Source: Eukaryota sp. TZLM1-RC (lineage: Eukaryota > Metamonada: BaSk clade). Taken from it: a stretch of DNA of 64,000 nucleotides. A program made the translations under genes and the position numbers. Within the stretch, counting starts at the first letter, position 1, and every line of letters begins with the position of its first letter. Below are positions 1 to 11,167 of this stretch, piece by piece. The stretch is taken from positions 1,178,001 through 1,242,000 of the forward strand of contig JAUPSS010000002.1 of the NCBI GenBank assembly GCA_040285825.1, written 5' to 3'. The notes below the pieces were generated by a model, which did not search any database, had not been told where the DNA came from, and was given only the letters and a program-made list of their open reading frames with translations.

Positions 1-2792
1 TCAGGTCCATTATCGCTATGAATTAACATAGGTATGCCAAAGCTAGCGCAAACATTCCAAATTAAAGCATCTGCGGTTTCTAAGGCATTGAGTTCTTTTA
101 GAGGGACTAAAATTGTATATCCAGTAAAAGAGTCTACAAATACTAAAAGATATTTATTTCCTTCGTTGTCGGAATTTAGGGGTCCAATTGTATCGACGTT
201 TAATCTGGCAAAAGGACGATCTGCCCATAAAGATCCTGTGGAAGGTGTTTTTGATCTTTTAACTGGAGCCGTTTTTTGACAAGTTGGGCATCTTTTGACA
301 TGATTAATGAGGTCCTTTCTCATATTGGGCCAGTAGAAATCGCTTTTGGATAGTTTGTGTAAACTATCGTTTTTACTAGGGTGACCAGATTGAACCAAAC
401 CATGTATTAATAGTAGTGCCTGTTTTCTGAGGCTCTTTGGAATCAAAATTTTGTTTTTATTATTTTTCCAAATTTGAGTATTTTTATCTAGAATTGCATT
501 TTCAAATAACGAGTCGTTGTTGTTTTTGGCTATTTGTTGTTCGGATCTTATCCTAGAGAACCAAGAAGAAAAAATAGGTAGGTCTTGGTGTCTACTTAGA
601 GATGAGATTGATGGGATGTCTTCAAGGTCCGAATCAGAATCATCGTCTAGTGGAGGTATCTCGTAATTTGAAAGTAAAGTATCTGGTATATTTATGCTAC
701 AAATAGAAGGAGTTTCCTCGTTTTGATCCAAATCAATATTCCTCGATAACATATCTGCCCAATGGTTGTCTTCACCAGGTTCGTGGACTATGTCAAAGTC
801 GAATTCAGATAGTATCGGCAGCCATCTCTTTACAATTCTATTTTTCTCTGGGGCTGTAGCCAGGAATGCAATGTTTTTATGATCTGTGAAAATTGTTAAA
901 TGTCTAGTTAACAAGTAGCTTTCTAAACAACTTTCAGTTAAAATCAAAAGTATTGCATATAATTCTTTTTGTAATGTGGACCATTTTCTTTGTGTTTCTG
1001 TAAGTAATCTACTGTAGAATGACAAAGGTTTTACTTTCCTTTTATTTAGCGGGGTTCCTGCAGGGGAGTAGGGCTCAATTTCTTGCCAAATAACACCTCC
1101 TACTGCTACATCTGAAGCGTCAGTACTTATTAATACTCGCTTGCCCGGAGCTGGTAATTCAAGGGGCATGTGGTTTACTATTAAGTCTTTTATTTGTTTT
1201 AAGTAATCGTCATGCTTGCTAGTCCATTTAGTTGTTCTGGGTTTTTCTTTAATTAGCTCGTTAATTGGAGCAATTAATTCAGAAATACATGGAAGCCAAT
1301 CTCTAATATAATTGATGGATCCTACCAATGAGCGAACTTCTTTCACTGTTTTTGGTCTAGGGATTCTCATCAAGGCTTCGATTTTTTTCTTACTAATAAA
1401 TCTAGTTTTATCCTGGAAGGTACTTCCTAAAATGTCGATAGGGTGTTTTGATGTTACGAATTTACATTTACGTAAGCCTATATTTACACGTCTATTTCTG
1501 GCGCATTGGAGGACTCTTTGTAATCTCTTATAAAATTCTTCGAATGTCGTTCCAACTATTATGATATCGTCAATGTATATAAAAACGCCGTCTATTTGGA
1601 AAATTTCCATCATTACGTTTTGAAAAACTGCTGGGATGTTCTTTAATCCGAAGCAAGCTCTTTTAAACATGATTGACCTTTCAGGAATTGAGATTGATGT
1701 TTTCTCAATATCCTTATCAGCTACATTCATCTGCCAGAAAGCTTTTGGTAAATCGAGCGTGGCGATGTAATTTGCTCTACTCAAAAATTCTAAAATATCA
1801 CTAATCCTAGGTAGATTAGGCTCTACTGAAATTGTATGGGCATTAACTCCATCTTTACCACTAAAGTCTCCAGTTAACCTGGGTTTCTTGCCGTCAGGAT
1901 ATATAACTAAGACAATAGGAGAGCTGAATTTATAATTAGATTCAACTGCGTAACCCATTTCGATCAGTTCATCAAATATTTTGTTTGCTATTTCCATTTT
2001 GCTGGGATTTAACCGTCTAGCAGGCTTGTGTACTATAGCATTCTCATCTCTAAAGGGGATTGTCAGAGGATTACAATCGATCCCTTTTCTATTAGGAGTT
2101 TCACTAAAAACATCGCTGAATAATTTTAGTAGACTCGTTAATTTTAATCTATTATTACTATCATCTAATTTTATCTCACATCCAGATCTTGCTAATTGCT
2201 CCTCAAAATCAGAAGGACTTGGTGATTGGTTATCTAAGTTCCCAATCGAATGTTGAGCGATCCTAGAGTCGAATTCTGATTCTGCATTTAGCAAAGTGCG
2301 GTGTTCTTTGTCTAATCTAATGAAAAGACCATCATCCGTCTGAAGCCCAAGTGCTTTTAACATGTCTGTCCCTATTAATAATTTGTTCGAACCCGGGATT
2401 ATGGGAAGAGTATGTTTATAATGAACTTGTTGCGCAATGCTTCTTACGTTGAACGACAGAATACCAGTTGCACTCCCTAGCGATTTAGTGGATACGTTAT
2501 TAGCTGGTAAGAACTTAATAGTATCCTTGCTGTTGATTGACATGTGGCATTGTTCAGCTAAATCTGCAGTAATAACTGAACAAAACGCAGCCGAATCTAT
2601 AGTCGCAATCATTTTAATATCATTTATTGATATCTCCAGTCTTAGAAATGGAGAACGCTGGGACCTGATGTGGTTTTCACTAACCGTAGAATTAATATCA
2701 AAAATACTATTGATATGAGAGCTGGATTGGTGAATTTGTAGAGGAATTAAAAGATTTTGTTGAGCTGTTGGAAAGTTGTTGACTGGGTTTCT
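1..2792 (-). CDS. pol: Ty3/gypsy pol polyprotein: protease, reverse transcriptase, RNase H, integrase (partial)
   Basis: An open frame without stops runs from 2792 to the window edge (930 codons). Domains in order: an aspartic protease with ATIDSAAFCSVI near 2590 (DSA in place of the usual DSG or DTG); reverse transcriptase with TLDLPKAFWQ and the YIDD catalytic motif at 1566-1577; RNase H with STDASDVAVGG near 1110; then an integrase HHCC zinc motif (HGLVQSGHPS ... CPTCQK) near 290-400 and the integrase core with LNVDTIGP and HSDNGP, the latter at the window edge. The frame begins right after a TAA, has no good ATG near its start, and overlaps the end of gag by 86 nt in the +1 frame. This suggests expression as a gag-pol fusion by frameshifting, which is an inference. 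The third integrase acidic residue is outside the window. Confidence 0.9.
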
Positions 2793-3915
2793 TTAAATCG
2801 GTTGTTGATTGATTGTGATTGATTGCGTTGATGTGTACCCGATTAGGTAAGTTGCCTGTCCTGCTGTTCCGGTTGCTGTTGTTGATCCGTCTGTGAGGAA
2901 TCGTACTCGAACGGGTCGGTTTTGACTCAGTAGGGGATGCGTTTGATGATATATCCTCTGTAGTGTTGATGTTATAAATGGGTCTGTACTGACCTCTTCC
3001 TTTATGACCTCTAAAACGGCCTCCACGGCCTCTAAATTTGAATCTATGTACACGTCTACCACGGCCACCTCGGCCCCTTTCTACACTGCCTCTACTAGCA
3101 GGCGCCTTCTGTTCTTCGAATCTGAATCTTTTTTCTTTGGGGACTCTGCTTCTAGCACAACGAGGATCTTTGCATTCGAATACAGTGTGGCCAACAGGAT
3201 TGTTACCTTCGACGTTGCTGCAGAATGTACAGAATTTTGACCCTTCTCGTTCATGATTTTCAGGGATGTATTTGTGTTGAGGGGTTCCTCTTGACTTTCC
3301 ACCTGATCGTCTTGCTCGTTTTGATGGAGCCTGGGCTGATGGTGTTACTCCTCTTGAGTAAGTTCTCATCGTCGTGAGTCCCAAAGGAATATCTTCTTCA
3401 TTAGCCCTGTTCCTTAGTACATCCATTGTGGGCTTGTTTCCTGCTCTGTAACACCAAGCGAGGAAATGTCTTCTCGTTGTCGATATCAAATTGAGTAGAG
3501 TTGTTCTGTTCGGTGAGTCCCACAAGGATTCCCTAGTCCATACTGGGAGGAGTTCGCTCGATATAGCAAAGTTGTCCAAACCCATAAGAAAGTACTCGGC
3601 TATTAGAGCGGGAGATATGGTTATCAACCCACTGCTTCCTCTAATTAAATCGGGGATGGTTAGGTCGGTGATGTAGGTGGTCATTCTCAAGACGTCTCCA
3701 AAATCTTCTACATAACGACCAAACTCGTTGTCAGCCTCGTGCCTATTGTGGATTTTTCTCCAGTTTATTCTAGGCTTCATTAGAGCTGTACAGGCCTCAT
3801 GATATGATGTGAATTGTGTTCATTTTAGCAGAAATACCATGACGTCGGCGTCGGTATAATCAACACCGAGTAAACCTTGACTTTGACATCTGAATAGAAG
3901 GCTAGGGTCAATCAT
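2707..3915 (-). pseudogene. gag: Gag C-terminal part: nucleocapsid-like protein, interrupted by one TGA
   Basis: The main open stretch starts at an ATG at 3780 and ends at TAG 2707-2709 (357 residues). It has a capsid-like helical N-terminal half, an extended zinc-knuckle-like motif CTFCSN...GHTVFEC (CX2CX10HX4C, longer than the retroviral CX2CX4HX4C) near residues 185-205, and then a long Arg/Gly-rich basic tail with RGG repeats that fits nucleic-acid binding. Upstream in the same frame another 31 codons start at an ATG at 3915 and are cut off by a TGA at 3820-3822, so the original product was probably longer. The last 86 nt overlap pol, which continues in the +1 frame. Whether the TGA is a mutation or is tolerated cannot be told from one copy. 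Confidence 0.7.
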
Positions 3916-3916
3916 G

Positions 3917-5779
3917 CTATAATATTCCTGTAGGGCAAGTGCTCATCATCATGCTCCTAAATAAATCATAATGGTGAATTGGGGGTCCGAGCTTATCTGT
4001 TATAGCTGGGTCAATCCTTACCAAAGGCTGTGCCGTATCCCTGGTGATCTCGTCGCGTATATGTTTGGGGAGATCTTTAATCCTATCTTGGGTTGTTTCT
4101 GCTTGGCCTTCTCCAAATAGCTGGGTAGCTATCATAAAGACTCTGGTCCAATCTGATTGGCCTGGGGCTTCAAAGCTTCTATTAGCTATCTTTCGCCCGT
4201 ATTTATCCCAAGTTTGATATTTTAAAAGAAAAGCTATGATAGACATTTTGTTGATAGGGTCATCAGCGGATAATCGAGGTCTTTTATAGTCGATATCCTT
4301 AGACCGTGGATCAATCTGTCTATGAAGGCTACTAGCTATGCTCATGTCAATAGCTCTTCTTGAGGATTGTAGGTCCTCAATACGCATAGATCTGTCGGAA
4401 GAAGAGTTTCTTACTGAGGGTTGAGGAGGAGCCGTTTCTCCAACGACTGGCCCGTTCAACTCTATGTCTTCTCCGATTTCACGTTCCATAGGTTGGGAGG
4501 AAGTTGGTTCTTCCTGAGGAGCAACGTCTTGTCTTGTTACAGGTTCCGGGACGTTTACTGTTGGAACGTGTTCGGGTATGCTGTCAATAGAGCAGACCTG
4601 TATTGGTTGGCTTTTTTCAGAAATTATGGGGGCTACAACAGGCAGTTTGGGAAGGTGGAGAGATGTGGATGGATCTCCCGTTACCCATTGTCTAAACTCT
4701 CGTTGTTTCGTGAACGAGTTACCATGTTGTTGGATGTAGTTGTTAGGACGGCTCCTATACGTGGATACAGCTGATCGTTCCGTCTGAATGTTGTTTACAG
4801 CGTCTGCATCAAACCAGGGTGTTGTCGGTTCGAGCTTGTCTGGTTCACTACTATCCTCCTGCTCCATAAATTCCCCAAAATATGTGGGAGCACCCTCTGT
4901 CAGCTCCGTGTAATTATGGATTTCCGTATCAAAGTTAGGATCAAACCAGGCAGGCAATTTGGATTGTAGGATGTCTTCCGAGTTGGTCCTACTTCTCTGC
5001 TCGATGGAGAGAAACCTTATTCTCCTGCCGTGTTGATCTAGGAAGGAGGCCTTCCAATCCAATCTATCTTTGATGGGAAGAGACATCATTTCATTGATTC
5101 TCTTGTCCATTCCAGAGATTCTGGGGCGGCGCTCTGCGTTATGTCCGAATGTCTCTCTACTCAGTTTATCGAGTGCCTTTATGAGTTCATTCCTTTCATT
5201 GAGGGGAATTTCCAATACTTTTTGGGTATCCCCAATCATTCCGAGGGTCTGGAAACCAACGTTTCTGCCTCTTTTTTGAATGTAACTCCATGAAGGGGGA
5301 AGCTGCTCGAACAGACAGAAATCTGTTGGTTCGAGGTAAGCCTCCGCATCCTCTCTTAATAACTTGTAGAACCCCTCAGAAGAGTCGTCTTCTCCCTCCA
5401 TTTCATCCAGTTGAGATTGAATTTCTTCATATTCTCCTTATGGGGAAGACGTGTCTAAGGTGGGATCTCCATCCGTTCCCTTTGAGACAGGTTCTAGAAT
5501 TGGGAGGGGAGAGGGAGCCGGGTCCGTTCTCGTAACATCATCTGTTTCTTTTTTCCTGAGGGGAGAGGGAGCCGGGTCCGTTCTCGTTACCTCTTCTGTT
5601 GTTGAAGATGGAGGGACCTCGTCCATTCTTTCATCTTCTTCTACTTTAAGGGAGGGGGAGGTGGGATCCGGGTCCGTTGCCTCGTTACCCTCTATATCAT
5701 GTATGTGTGACGCTGGTACCTGCTGCATGTTAAGTGGGGGATTAGAGTCAGAGATATCTGGTTGGGAGATGTCTGACAT
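3917..5779 (-). pseudogene. gag: Gag N-terminal and capsid region, interrupted by one in-frame TAA
   Basis: Two open stretches in the same frame are split by a single TAA at 5438-5440: 113 residues starting at the ATG at 5779, and then 494 residues whose first ATG is at 5401. The first part is Pro/Ser/Asp/Glu-rich and contains an 11-residue tandem repeat (VTRTDPAPSPL twice). The second part has no domain I recognise, but its position and charge pattern fit a matrix/capsid Gag. It ends at TAG 3917, and the following gag part is in a different frame, so at least two lesions separate it from the nucleocapsid region. The similar-looking start MSDI also appears in a relic at about 45.09 kb. Confidence 0.6.
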
Positions 5780-5938
5780 GCTGTAAAGTGCCTGGGGATG
5801 TTTACTAATGCTGAAGTTATGGTATACCTTTTGACTTTAAAATGGCCAATAATTATTGTTGCCCAAAGTCTATTGTAGTAAAGAAAAGTCTGATTTATTT
5901 TCCATTCATATTATATAAGCCTTAAGGCGCCAACAACA
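5780..5938 (-). repeat. Putative 5' LTR and leader of Ty3/gypsy copy 1
   Basis: Between the first gag ATG and the LINE flank lie only 159 bp. The minus-strand left edge begins TGTTGTTGGCGCC, consistent with a TG-starting LTR, and a TATA-like CTTATATAAT lies about 20 bp inside. I could not identify the LTR 3' edge or a primer-binding site. No second copy is in the window for comparison, so the boundary is tentative. Confidence 0.4.
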
Positions 5939-5943
5939 CGGTC

Positions 5944-6065
5944 TTCTTTTGGTAAATTTTCTGAATCTTTAGTAATTGACTGTGTCGATGTGGCAGAGGC
6001 AGGTTTTTAGGATGTGGAGCTATAATTTTGGATCTGATGATTTTTATTTGTATTTATTGTTTAAT
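5944..6065 (+). mobile_element. 3' tail of a LINE (family 3), interrupted by the Ty3 element
   Basis: Bases 5950-6060 match the end of the LINE at 42.2-42.3 kb: shared stretches include gaatctttag, gatgtgg and gaggcaggttttt. In the intact copy this encodes the last residues of the LINE protein and the 3' UTR. The upstream part of this copy is missing because the Ty3 element joins here. Confidence 0.65.
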
Positions 6066-6421
6066 AATACACAAAATTTTGAAACATATTTAGTTATTAG
6101 AAAACTTATAAATCAACATCCAAATAATCCATCTCTCCCAAAACAAAAACACTAGATGCAACTCTCATATAGGGAGATCCAAGAGAAAGCAAAGCATCAG
6201 AAACCATCTTCAACATCCCCTTAAAAATAGAAAACACAATTTTATTTTGGAAAACAATCTGTTAACATTTCTGTTAGGTCTTCTCTTAACAATCGTTTCA
6301 AAATCTGCCAAAAAATGTATAGCCATGGGAGCAAGTGAACGAAATAGAGAAAATACAAATGGATACAAATTGCATTTTGCATGCTGTTGGCTGGACAATT
6401 TGGATAAAGTTTTTGAGCATA

Positions 6422-7379
6422 CTTGTTGATCACAATGTGATCACCCACACCATTTTCATGTGATCACATTTGATCACACTTTGATTAATTTACTGATATT
6501 TTTCAACCAGAACACTAAACTATAAATTGTTTGATATAGAAAAATCTTGTGTTAGACATTATCTTAGGTTTTTATCGTAGAAAGAAGACAAGAAGTTGAA
6601 GTACATAAAACAACTTCGGATATAACTTATAAGCAACCACAATGTATTCTTCTTCCGCTTACTGCTCTCCAATGAATTCTGCATCTCCCGATGAAATCAT
6701 CGTTCAGATCCCGGTGAAGTCGTTGAAAACGAAGATATTCTAGAAGAAGAAATTGATTTGGATTGGTCAAGCATTAAAGAAGTTGATAAATTCTTTAGAA
6801 GACGGTCCTAAGTTTTGTTTTGTATTTTTATTGTCAGTACAATCACTAATAAATATAAACTACAGCTGATCCCTTTGCTTTGGTTTATCGCGATGATGTT
6901 TTACTTAGTACTAATGGTCATTTAAACAAGGCTGAAGATCGTAAGAGAGATAAATATACTGAGATATTAAATGATTTAAATAAGAACCTTTATTCGAAGT
7001 TTTCGTTTGTTCCTTTTGCCTTTTCGATTTTTGGCAACATTGGACAATCCGCCATGAATTTCATCAATGATTTTGGTAATTTATGTCGTTCAAGTGGTAA
7101 GAATTTTCCAGAGAATTTATGGAAAAATCGTATCATTTTCGCTTTGTACAGAAGTGTTCCCAAGTATTTGAGTTTAATGAAGTCTAAACTTTATAAGGAT
7201 TCATCAAGAGTTGGCGTGGAGAATTTAGTTTCTTATGTGTTTTAGTTTGTTTTGTTTTTATTTGATTCTTTATATAAATGGTTTATAAACTAGTTTATAA
7301 ATATAAATATTGTTTACCAAGTTGACAAATTTAACACTACAAGTGTGATCACATTTGGTCAGGTGTTGTGATCAACAAG
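6422..7379. mobile_element. TA-flanked terminal-inverted-repeat DNA element (non-autonomous), containing a LINE insertion
   Basis: The ends are perfect 14-bp inverted repeats, cttgttgatcacaa at 6422-6435 and ttgtgatcaacaag at 7366-7379, each bordered by TA (6420-6421 and 7380-7381). This is the target duplication of Tc1/mariner-type transposases. GATC-rich palindromes (tgatcaca repeats) lie just inside both ends. The interior 6641-6810 has a short acidic reading-frame remnant (starting MYSSSAYCSPM, then a frameshift, ending KFFRRRS) that could be a transposase N-terminus. No DDE domain remains. The right part of the interior is a LINE fragment. Confidence 0.7.
6860..7300 (+). mobile_element. 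5'-truncated LINE fragment, family 2 (endonuclease C-terminus)
   Basis: The open frame to 7245 encodes the end of a LINE protein: KAEDRKRDKY (the K..KY part of a restriction-like endonuclease), then FSFVPFAFSIFGNIGQSA and LWKNRIIFALYRSVPKYL. It is about 90% identical by eye to the copy at 17.7-18.1 kb, which retains more of the N-side (RRGDLIAPF...VDFTTVDP). It is truncated at its 5' end, as is usual for target-primed insertion, and an ataaatataaa-like sequence on both sides may be the target-site duplication. Confidence 0.75.
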
Positions 7380-7850
7380 TATGGTTTATAGTATTATTTG
7401 ATTTTCAACATTTTCAAGAGGATTGTGATTTTCAGAATTAGCATGACTTGTATTTGAGACACTACAAGGATCAACAGACATTGCATCCACTAAAATAAAG
7501 CTTCCGTCTAATTTGGGCAATATGACATCACCTCTGATGTTCTAAAGAAAATCATCTTCTGTATCCAACAGATTTGCCAACAGAGGTTCCAAAAAGGATT
7601 CAATTCTATGAGACTTACACACAATATAATTGGTCTCTTACAGCATCGTGAATCTTGCTTCTATAAGTAATACAATGTTTAACAAACAACTTAACAAATG
7701 AGTAATTGTTATTTTCGAGAACAGATGCAAATAAAATAATGAGGTACATTATCAGGCCAAATAAATACAAAAAGAAACATTTCTTCGGAAGTCAAGCGGA
7801 AGTTGAATCTGCAAAAAGAATAATTTTACAATAGTTCCATGCTGCGGACT

Positions 7851-8289
7851 GCTACGCTGTCAAAATAATGAATGTGGCGTTTTTTGGAATAGGGATGTTC
7901 GCTGAACATGTTTAGGATTATCCAATTTGAAAATTTTCATACTGTGCTTTTTCCCCGGATTCTTAAATTTCAACTCACTCACCATCAAATCAATGTCATT
8001 TAAACAGATTTTGCATCGTGCAAAACACCCACAGTGCATCGTCCACGAAATGATCCTCCCGAAACGCTTTCACTTCAATGATCACTGCTACTTTATATAC
8101 CTCTGCTAACGAGGTTAAGCCTCATCCATTTAAGCCAGTTTGTGTTTCAGGTATGCAATCAAACTGTGGAAGAAGTGTATGTTGTGGAATTTATTTCCAA
8201 TTGCCTAAAGAGCTGAAGAAGTTGACAAATCAACATTGCGCAAAAGTACCAGATATTGAAGCAAAATGACCAGTTAACACAATAGATAT
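7851..8289. other. Unassigned 440-bp stretch
   Basis: The longest frame here (8078-8269 on the plus strand, 63 codons, with Cys residues in SNCGRSVCCG) is not recognisable. The surrounding DNA is LINE debris on both sides, so this may be an older, unrecognisable insertion. I see no RNA gene or clear repeat in it. Confidence 0.3.
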
Positions 8290-8600
8290 ATTGCCACGTT
8301 GATTACCAAATTTGTCTAATTGCTATAGTTGTATGGACATCCTAGAAAAAAATGCCATGAATTATAGTGATGATTTTGAAAAATTTTTAAAGACAAGAAT
8401 GAATAAGGGTTTGGTCGTCGTTTGTGGTTCAATCGTTTGTTTTTACTTTTATCTAAACAATTCTTAAAATGATTTCGAAAGCTTTGATGTCGTCATTGCA
8501 CACTACGAAAACATTGCTGTTGTACGGTTTGATGGTGTGGAAGCTTGTTTTGAAGATTTTGATTTCTATACTGTACTTTTCAGAAAAGCATCTTTTAAAT
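8290..8600 (+). mobile_element. Decayed LINE C-terminal fragment (family 7)
   Basis: This stretch aligns by eye with 50,985-51,260: both hold gattaccaaatttg, a variant of aagaatgaataag, tcgtatcgtg-like sequence, gacattgatgttgtacgg or its variant, and ggtgtggaagcttgttttgaaga. The second copy encodes the typical LINE end (CPFAISLYGRPGKIAM ... GVEACFEDIDF). This copy carries several frameshifts. It abuts the next LINE at about 8.6 kb. Confidence 0.6.
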
Positions 8601-9562
8601 TTAAAAATACATTCTTCGAACATTAAAGAAACGATTGACTGGAATGTATGAAAATGATCTTTATAAAAATATATGCAGCTCGGCTGTTTTAAATCAAGAT
8701 CTTCACTCCTTGTTATTGGAAAAGGGTGTTTGTGAAAACAAGTCGTCAGATTCTTCACTTTTTGTAACCATTGTACCACGAAGATTTGGATTGTGTGCCA
8801 CTAATGAAGCATTTGTAACAAAAATGAGATTATTCTTGAACATCCCCATTGATCAATTATTATCAAAAGAAAAACGTATTTGTTCGAATTCACCTCAACT
8901 CACTTTGCGCCATGCTCTGAATTGCTCTAAATTGATAACTTATCGTTCTTCATTACATGATGCTGTCAGAGACACTGTTTTCAATATGGCACAAACTGCA
9001 AAAATATCGTGTATCAAAGAGCCTCTGCTGAAGGAAACAATCTCTCTGAATAATTTTGGTTCTGATGATAGAGGTGATGTATACTGTGATTGGATTGATT
9101 ATTCTGAAGCCATTGTTGACTTTGTCTCATGTAATGTTGCAAATGATACTTTGGTTCACAAAGGAAAACTTAATCCTGTGAGTGCTCTTGATTTTCGAGC
9201 AAAAGAAAAACATAGAAAATATGATAAAGATATTGAAGAGGCTAATGCTGATAGAAATACACAGCTGGTTTTTATTGCTTTCCCATTTTCGATAAATAGA
9301 AGATTATCAGTTGAAGCAGAAACTTTTTGAATGACTACCAAAAAATGGTGCAAGAAAAAACAATGAAAAGATTTGTTATTTTTTTATGGCGTTCACGGAT
9401 TCAATTTGTCATTATTAATAGATTACCTCGGTTTTTCAATCGAATAAGAGAAGCTTTAGCTAGACAGCAAGCAGATCAAGATTTTGTAGAGGAAATCTTG
9501 GTTCAATGATAGTCGTCTCATTAGTTATGAGTTAATTTAATTAAGTGTGCAAATTCAATAAA
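8600..9562 (+). mobile_element. 5'-truncated LINE, family 1 (CCHC and endonuclease part)
   Basis: The frame 8635-9330 plus a shifted tail to 9509 encode the C-terminal third of the family 1 LINE protein. Visible motifs are a CCHC zinc motif ICSNSPQLTLRHALNC, then SLHDAVRDTVF, then RGDVYCDW...AIVDFVSC and EKHRKYDKD (RGD...VDF...K..KY, which I read as a PD-(D/E)XK restriction-like endonuclease), then VFIAFPFSI and LWRSRIQF. A one-base shift near 9330 separates the last 60 codons. The 3' UTR ending gtgcaaattcaataaat runs directly into the (TATAT)n array. RT is missing because of 5' truncation. Confidence 0.85.
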
Positions 9563-10041
9563 TATTATATTATATTATATTATATTATATTATATTATAT
9601 TATATTATATTATATTATATTATATTATATTATATTATATTATATTATATTATATTATATTATATTATATTATATTATATTATATTATATTATATTATAT
9701 TATATTATATTATATTATATTATATTATATTATATTATATTATATTATATTATATTATATTATATTATATTATATTATATTATATTATATTATATTATAT
9801 TATATTATATTATATTATATTATATTATATTATATTATATTATATTATATTATATTATATTATATTATATTATATTATATTATATTATATTATATTATAT
9901 TATGTTATATTATATTATATTATATTATATTATATTATATTATATTATATTATATTATATTATATTATATTATATTATATTATATTATATTATATTATAT
10001 TATATTATATTATATTATATTATATTATATTATATTATATT
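9563..10041. repeat. (TATAT)n pentanucleotide satellite, about 95 copies
   Basis: About 479 bp of uninterrupted TATAT repeats, with a single variant unit (tatgt) at about 9901-9905. It lies exactly between the 3' ends of two inverted family 1 LINE copies. The long reading frame through it is an artefact of the 5-bp period. Near-perfect homogeneity suggests recent expansion. Confidence 0.97.
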
Positions 10042-10790
10042 TTTAGGTTTATCTATTTTTTCATCATCATTAAAAAAATTCCTGCTTCTACTATAGTCTT
10101 CCGTTTATCGAAAATGAAAAAGCTATAAAAAATAGTGGTCTATTTCTATCAGCATTAGCTTCTTCAATATCTTTGTCGTATTTTCTATGTTTCTCCTAGC
10201 TTTAAATTCAAGAGGGCTTACAGGATTAAGTTTTCTTCTTTGAACCAAAGTATCATTTGCAACATTACAGAAGACAAAGTCAACAACAGCTTCAGAGTTC
10301 TCAATCCAATCACAGAATACATCACCTCTATCATCAGAACCAAAATTATTCAGAGAAAGTGTTTCCTTCAGCAGGGGCTCTTTGATACACGATATCCTTG
10401 CAGTTTGTGCCATATTGAAAACAGTGTCTCTAACAGCATCATGTAATGAAGAACGATAAGTTATCAATTTAGAGCAATTCAGAGCATGGCGCAAAGTGAG
10501 TTGAGGTGAATTCGAACAAATACATTTTTCTTTTGATAATAATTGATCAATGGGGATGTTCAAATATAATCTCATTTTTGTTACAAATGCTTCATTAGTG
10601 GCACACAATCCAAATCTTGGTGGTACAATGGTTACAAAAAGTGAAGAATCTGACGACTTGTTTTCACAAACACCCTTTTCCAATAACAATGAGTGAAGAT
10701 CTTGATTTAAAACAGCCGAGCTGCATATATTATTATAAAGATTTTTTTCATACATTCCAGTCAATCGTTTCTGTAAGGTTCACAGAGTGT
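10042..10790 (-). mobile_element. 5'-truncated LINE, family 1, inverted relative to the 8.6-kb copy
   Basis: The minus frame 10764-10123 starts at the same sequence (TGMYEKNLYNNICSS) as the copy at 8.6 kb and carries the same CCHC motif, RGDVFCDW...VVDFVFC and the endonuclease region. It loses frame near KARRNIENTTK, before the K..KY motif completes. The remainder (10042-10122) still shows traces of the terminal part. Protein-level identity to the 8.6-kb copy looks above 90% by eye. Confidence 0.85.
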
Positions 10791-11167
10791 TCTACATCAT
10801 AGATCAAATACAATGTCCAGTATATATAAAACTGCAACACTAAGAAAACAAAGAAACTGAAAAATAATAAAGCCGAAACCTCAAGCAAGAAAAAACTAAT
10901 ATCTACAGAGTTCTGGGCCGAGAATCGTCGCTCGCGTGTTATTTGAGTTATGCATGAACCAATGATTGAGACTGTTACATAGCACTAAGTGCATAACGTA
11001 GAGAAGGAAGATTGTCATATGATACAAGAAGATCGAAGGTGTGTGGTATAGATGGGAAGGCGTGAGAGGTATTAACTTTTTGGTTGAGTGTTAAATAAGC
11101 AGTTGCAATTTGCAACTCACATTAAACCCAAAAAACATACATTTTTTGAATTACCCTAATCAACTTT
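10791..11167. other. Upstream region of DENR; nothing recognised
   Basis: About 380 bp between the LINE and the DENR start codon. I find no reading frame, repeat or RNA gene that I can name. It presumably contains the DENR promoter. Confidence 0.4.

Larger units (their letters stand above)
1..5938 (-). mobile_element. Ty3/gypsy-type LTR retrotransposon, copy 1 (3' part lies beyond the window start)
   Basis: Read on the minus strand, the order is a short putative 5' LTR, gag, then protease, reverse transcriptase, RNase H and integrase, with integrase running off the window at base 1. This order (integrase after RNase H) is the Ty3/gypsy arrangement. The upstream edge is placed at 5938, where the minus strand starts TGTTGTTGGCGCC and the plus-strand flank turns into the tail of a LINE that is also found at about 42.2 kb. 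Pol is fully open while gag carries several stops. A second, more decayed element with clearly related pol occupies 60.7-64 kb. The 3' LTR is outside the window, so the LTR edges are not confirmed. Confidence 0.85.
6066..7850 (-). mobile_element. Decayed LINE C-terminal region (family 3-like), split by a DNA transposon
   Basis: On the minus strand 6420-6100 encodes a broken version of the LINE C-terminal motif seen elsewhere as NLCPFVFSLLG: here CNLYPFVFSLFRSLAPMAIHFLADF, in pieces over two frames. The upstream part of the same LINE continues at 7382-7850 on the minus strand, with remnants such as WPDNVPHYF and LNPFWNLCW, with many stops. The gap between the halves is filled exactly by a TA-flanked inverted-repeat element. 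It is not translatable as one protein. Confidence 0.6.

Noticed and set aside
3004-5786. Several 60-117-codon plus-strand frames over the Ty3 gag
   Set aside because: They are shadows of the minus-strand gag with its repetitive RGG and PSPL sequence.
9545-10096. A 183-codon open frame of repeated Y-I-I-L-Y residues
   Set aside because: It is just translation of the (TATAT)n array; a 5-bp period is read identically in all frames and has no coding signal.
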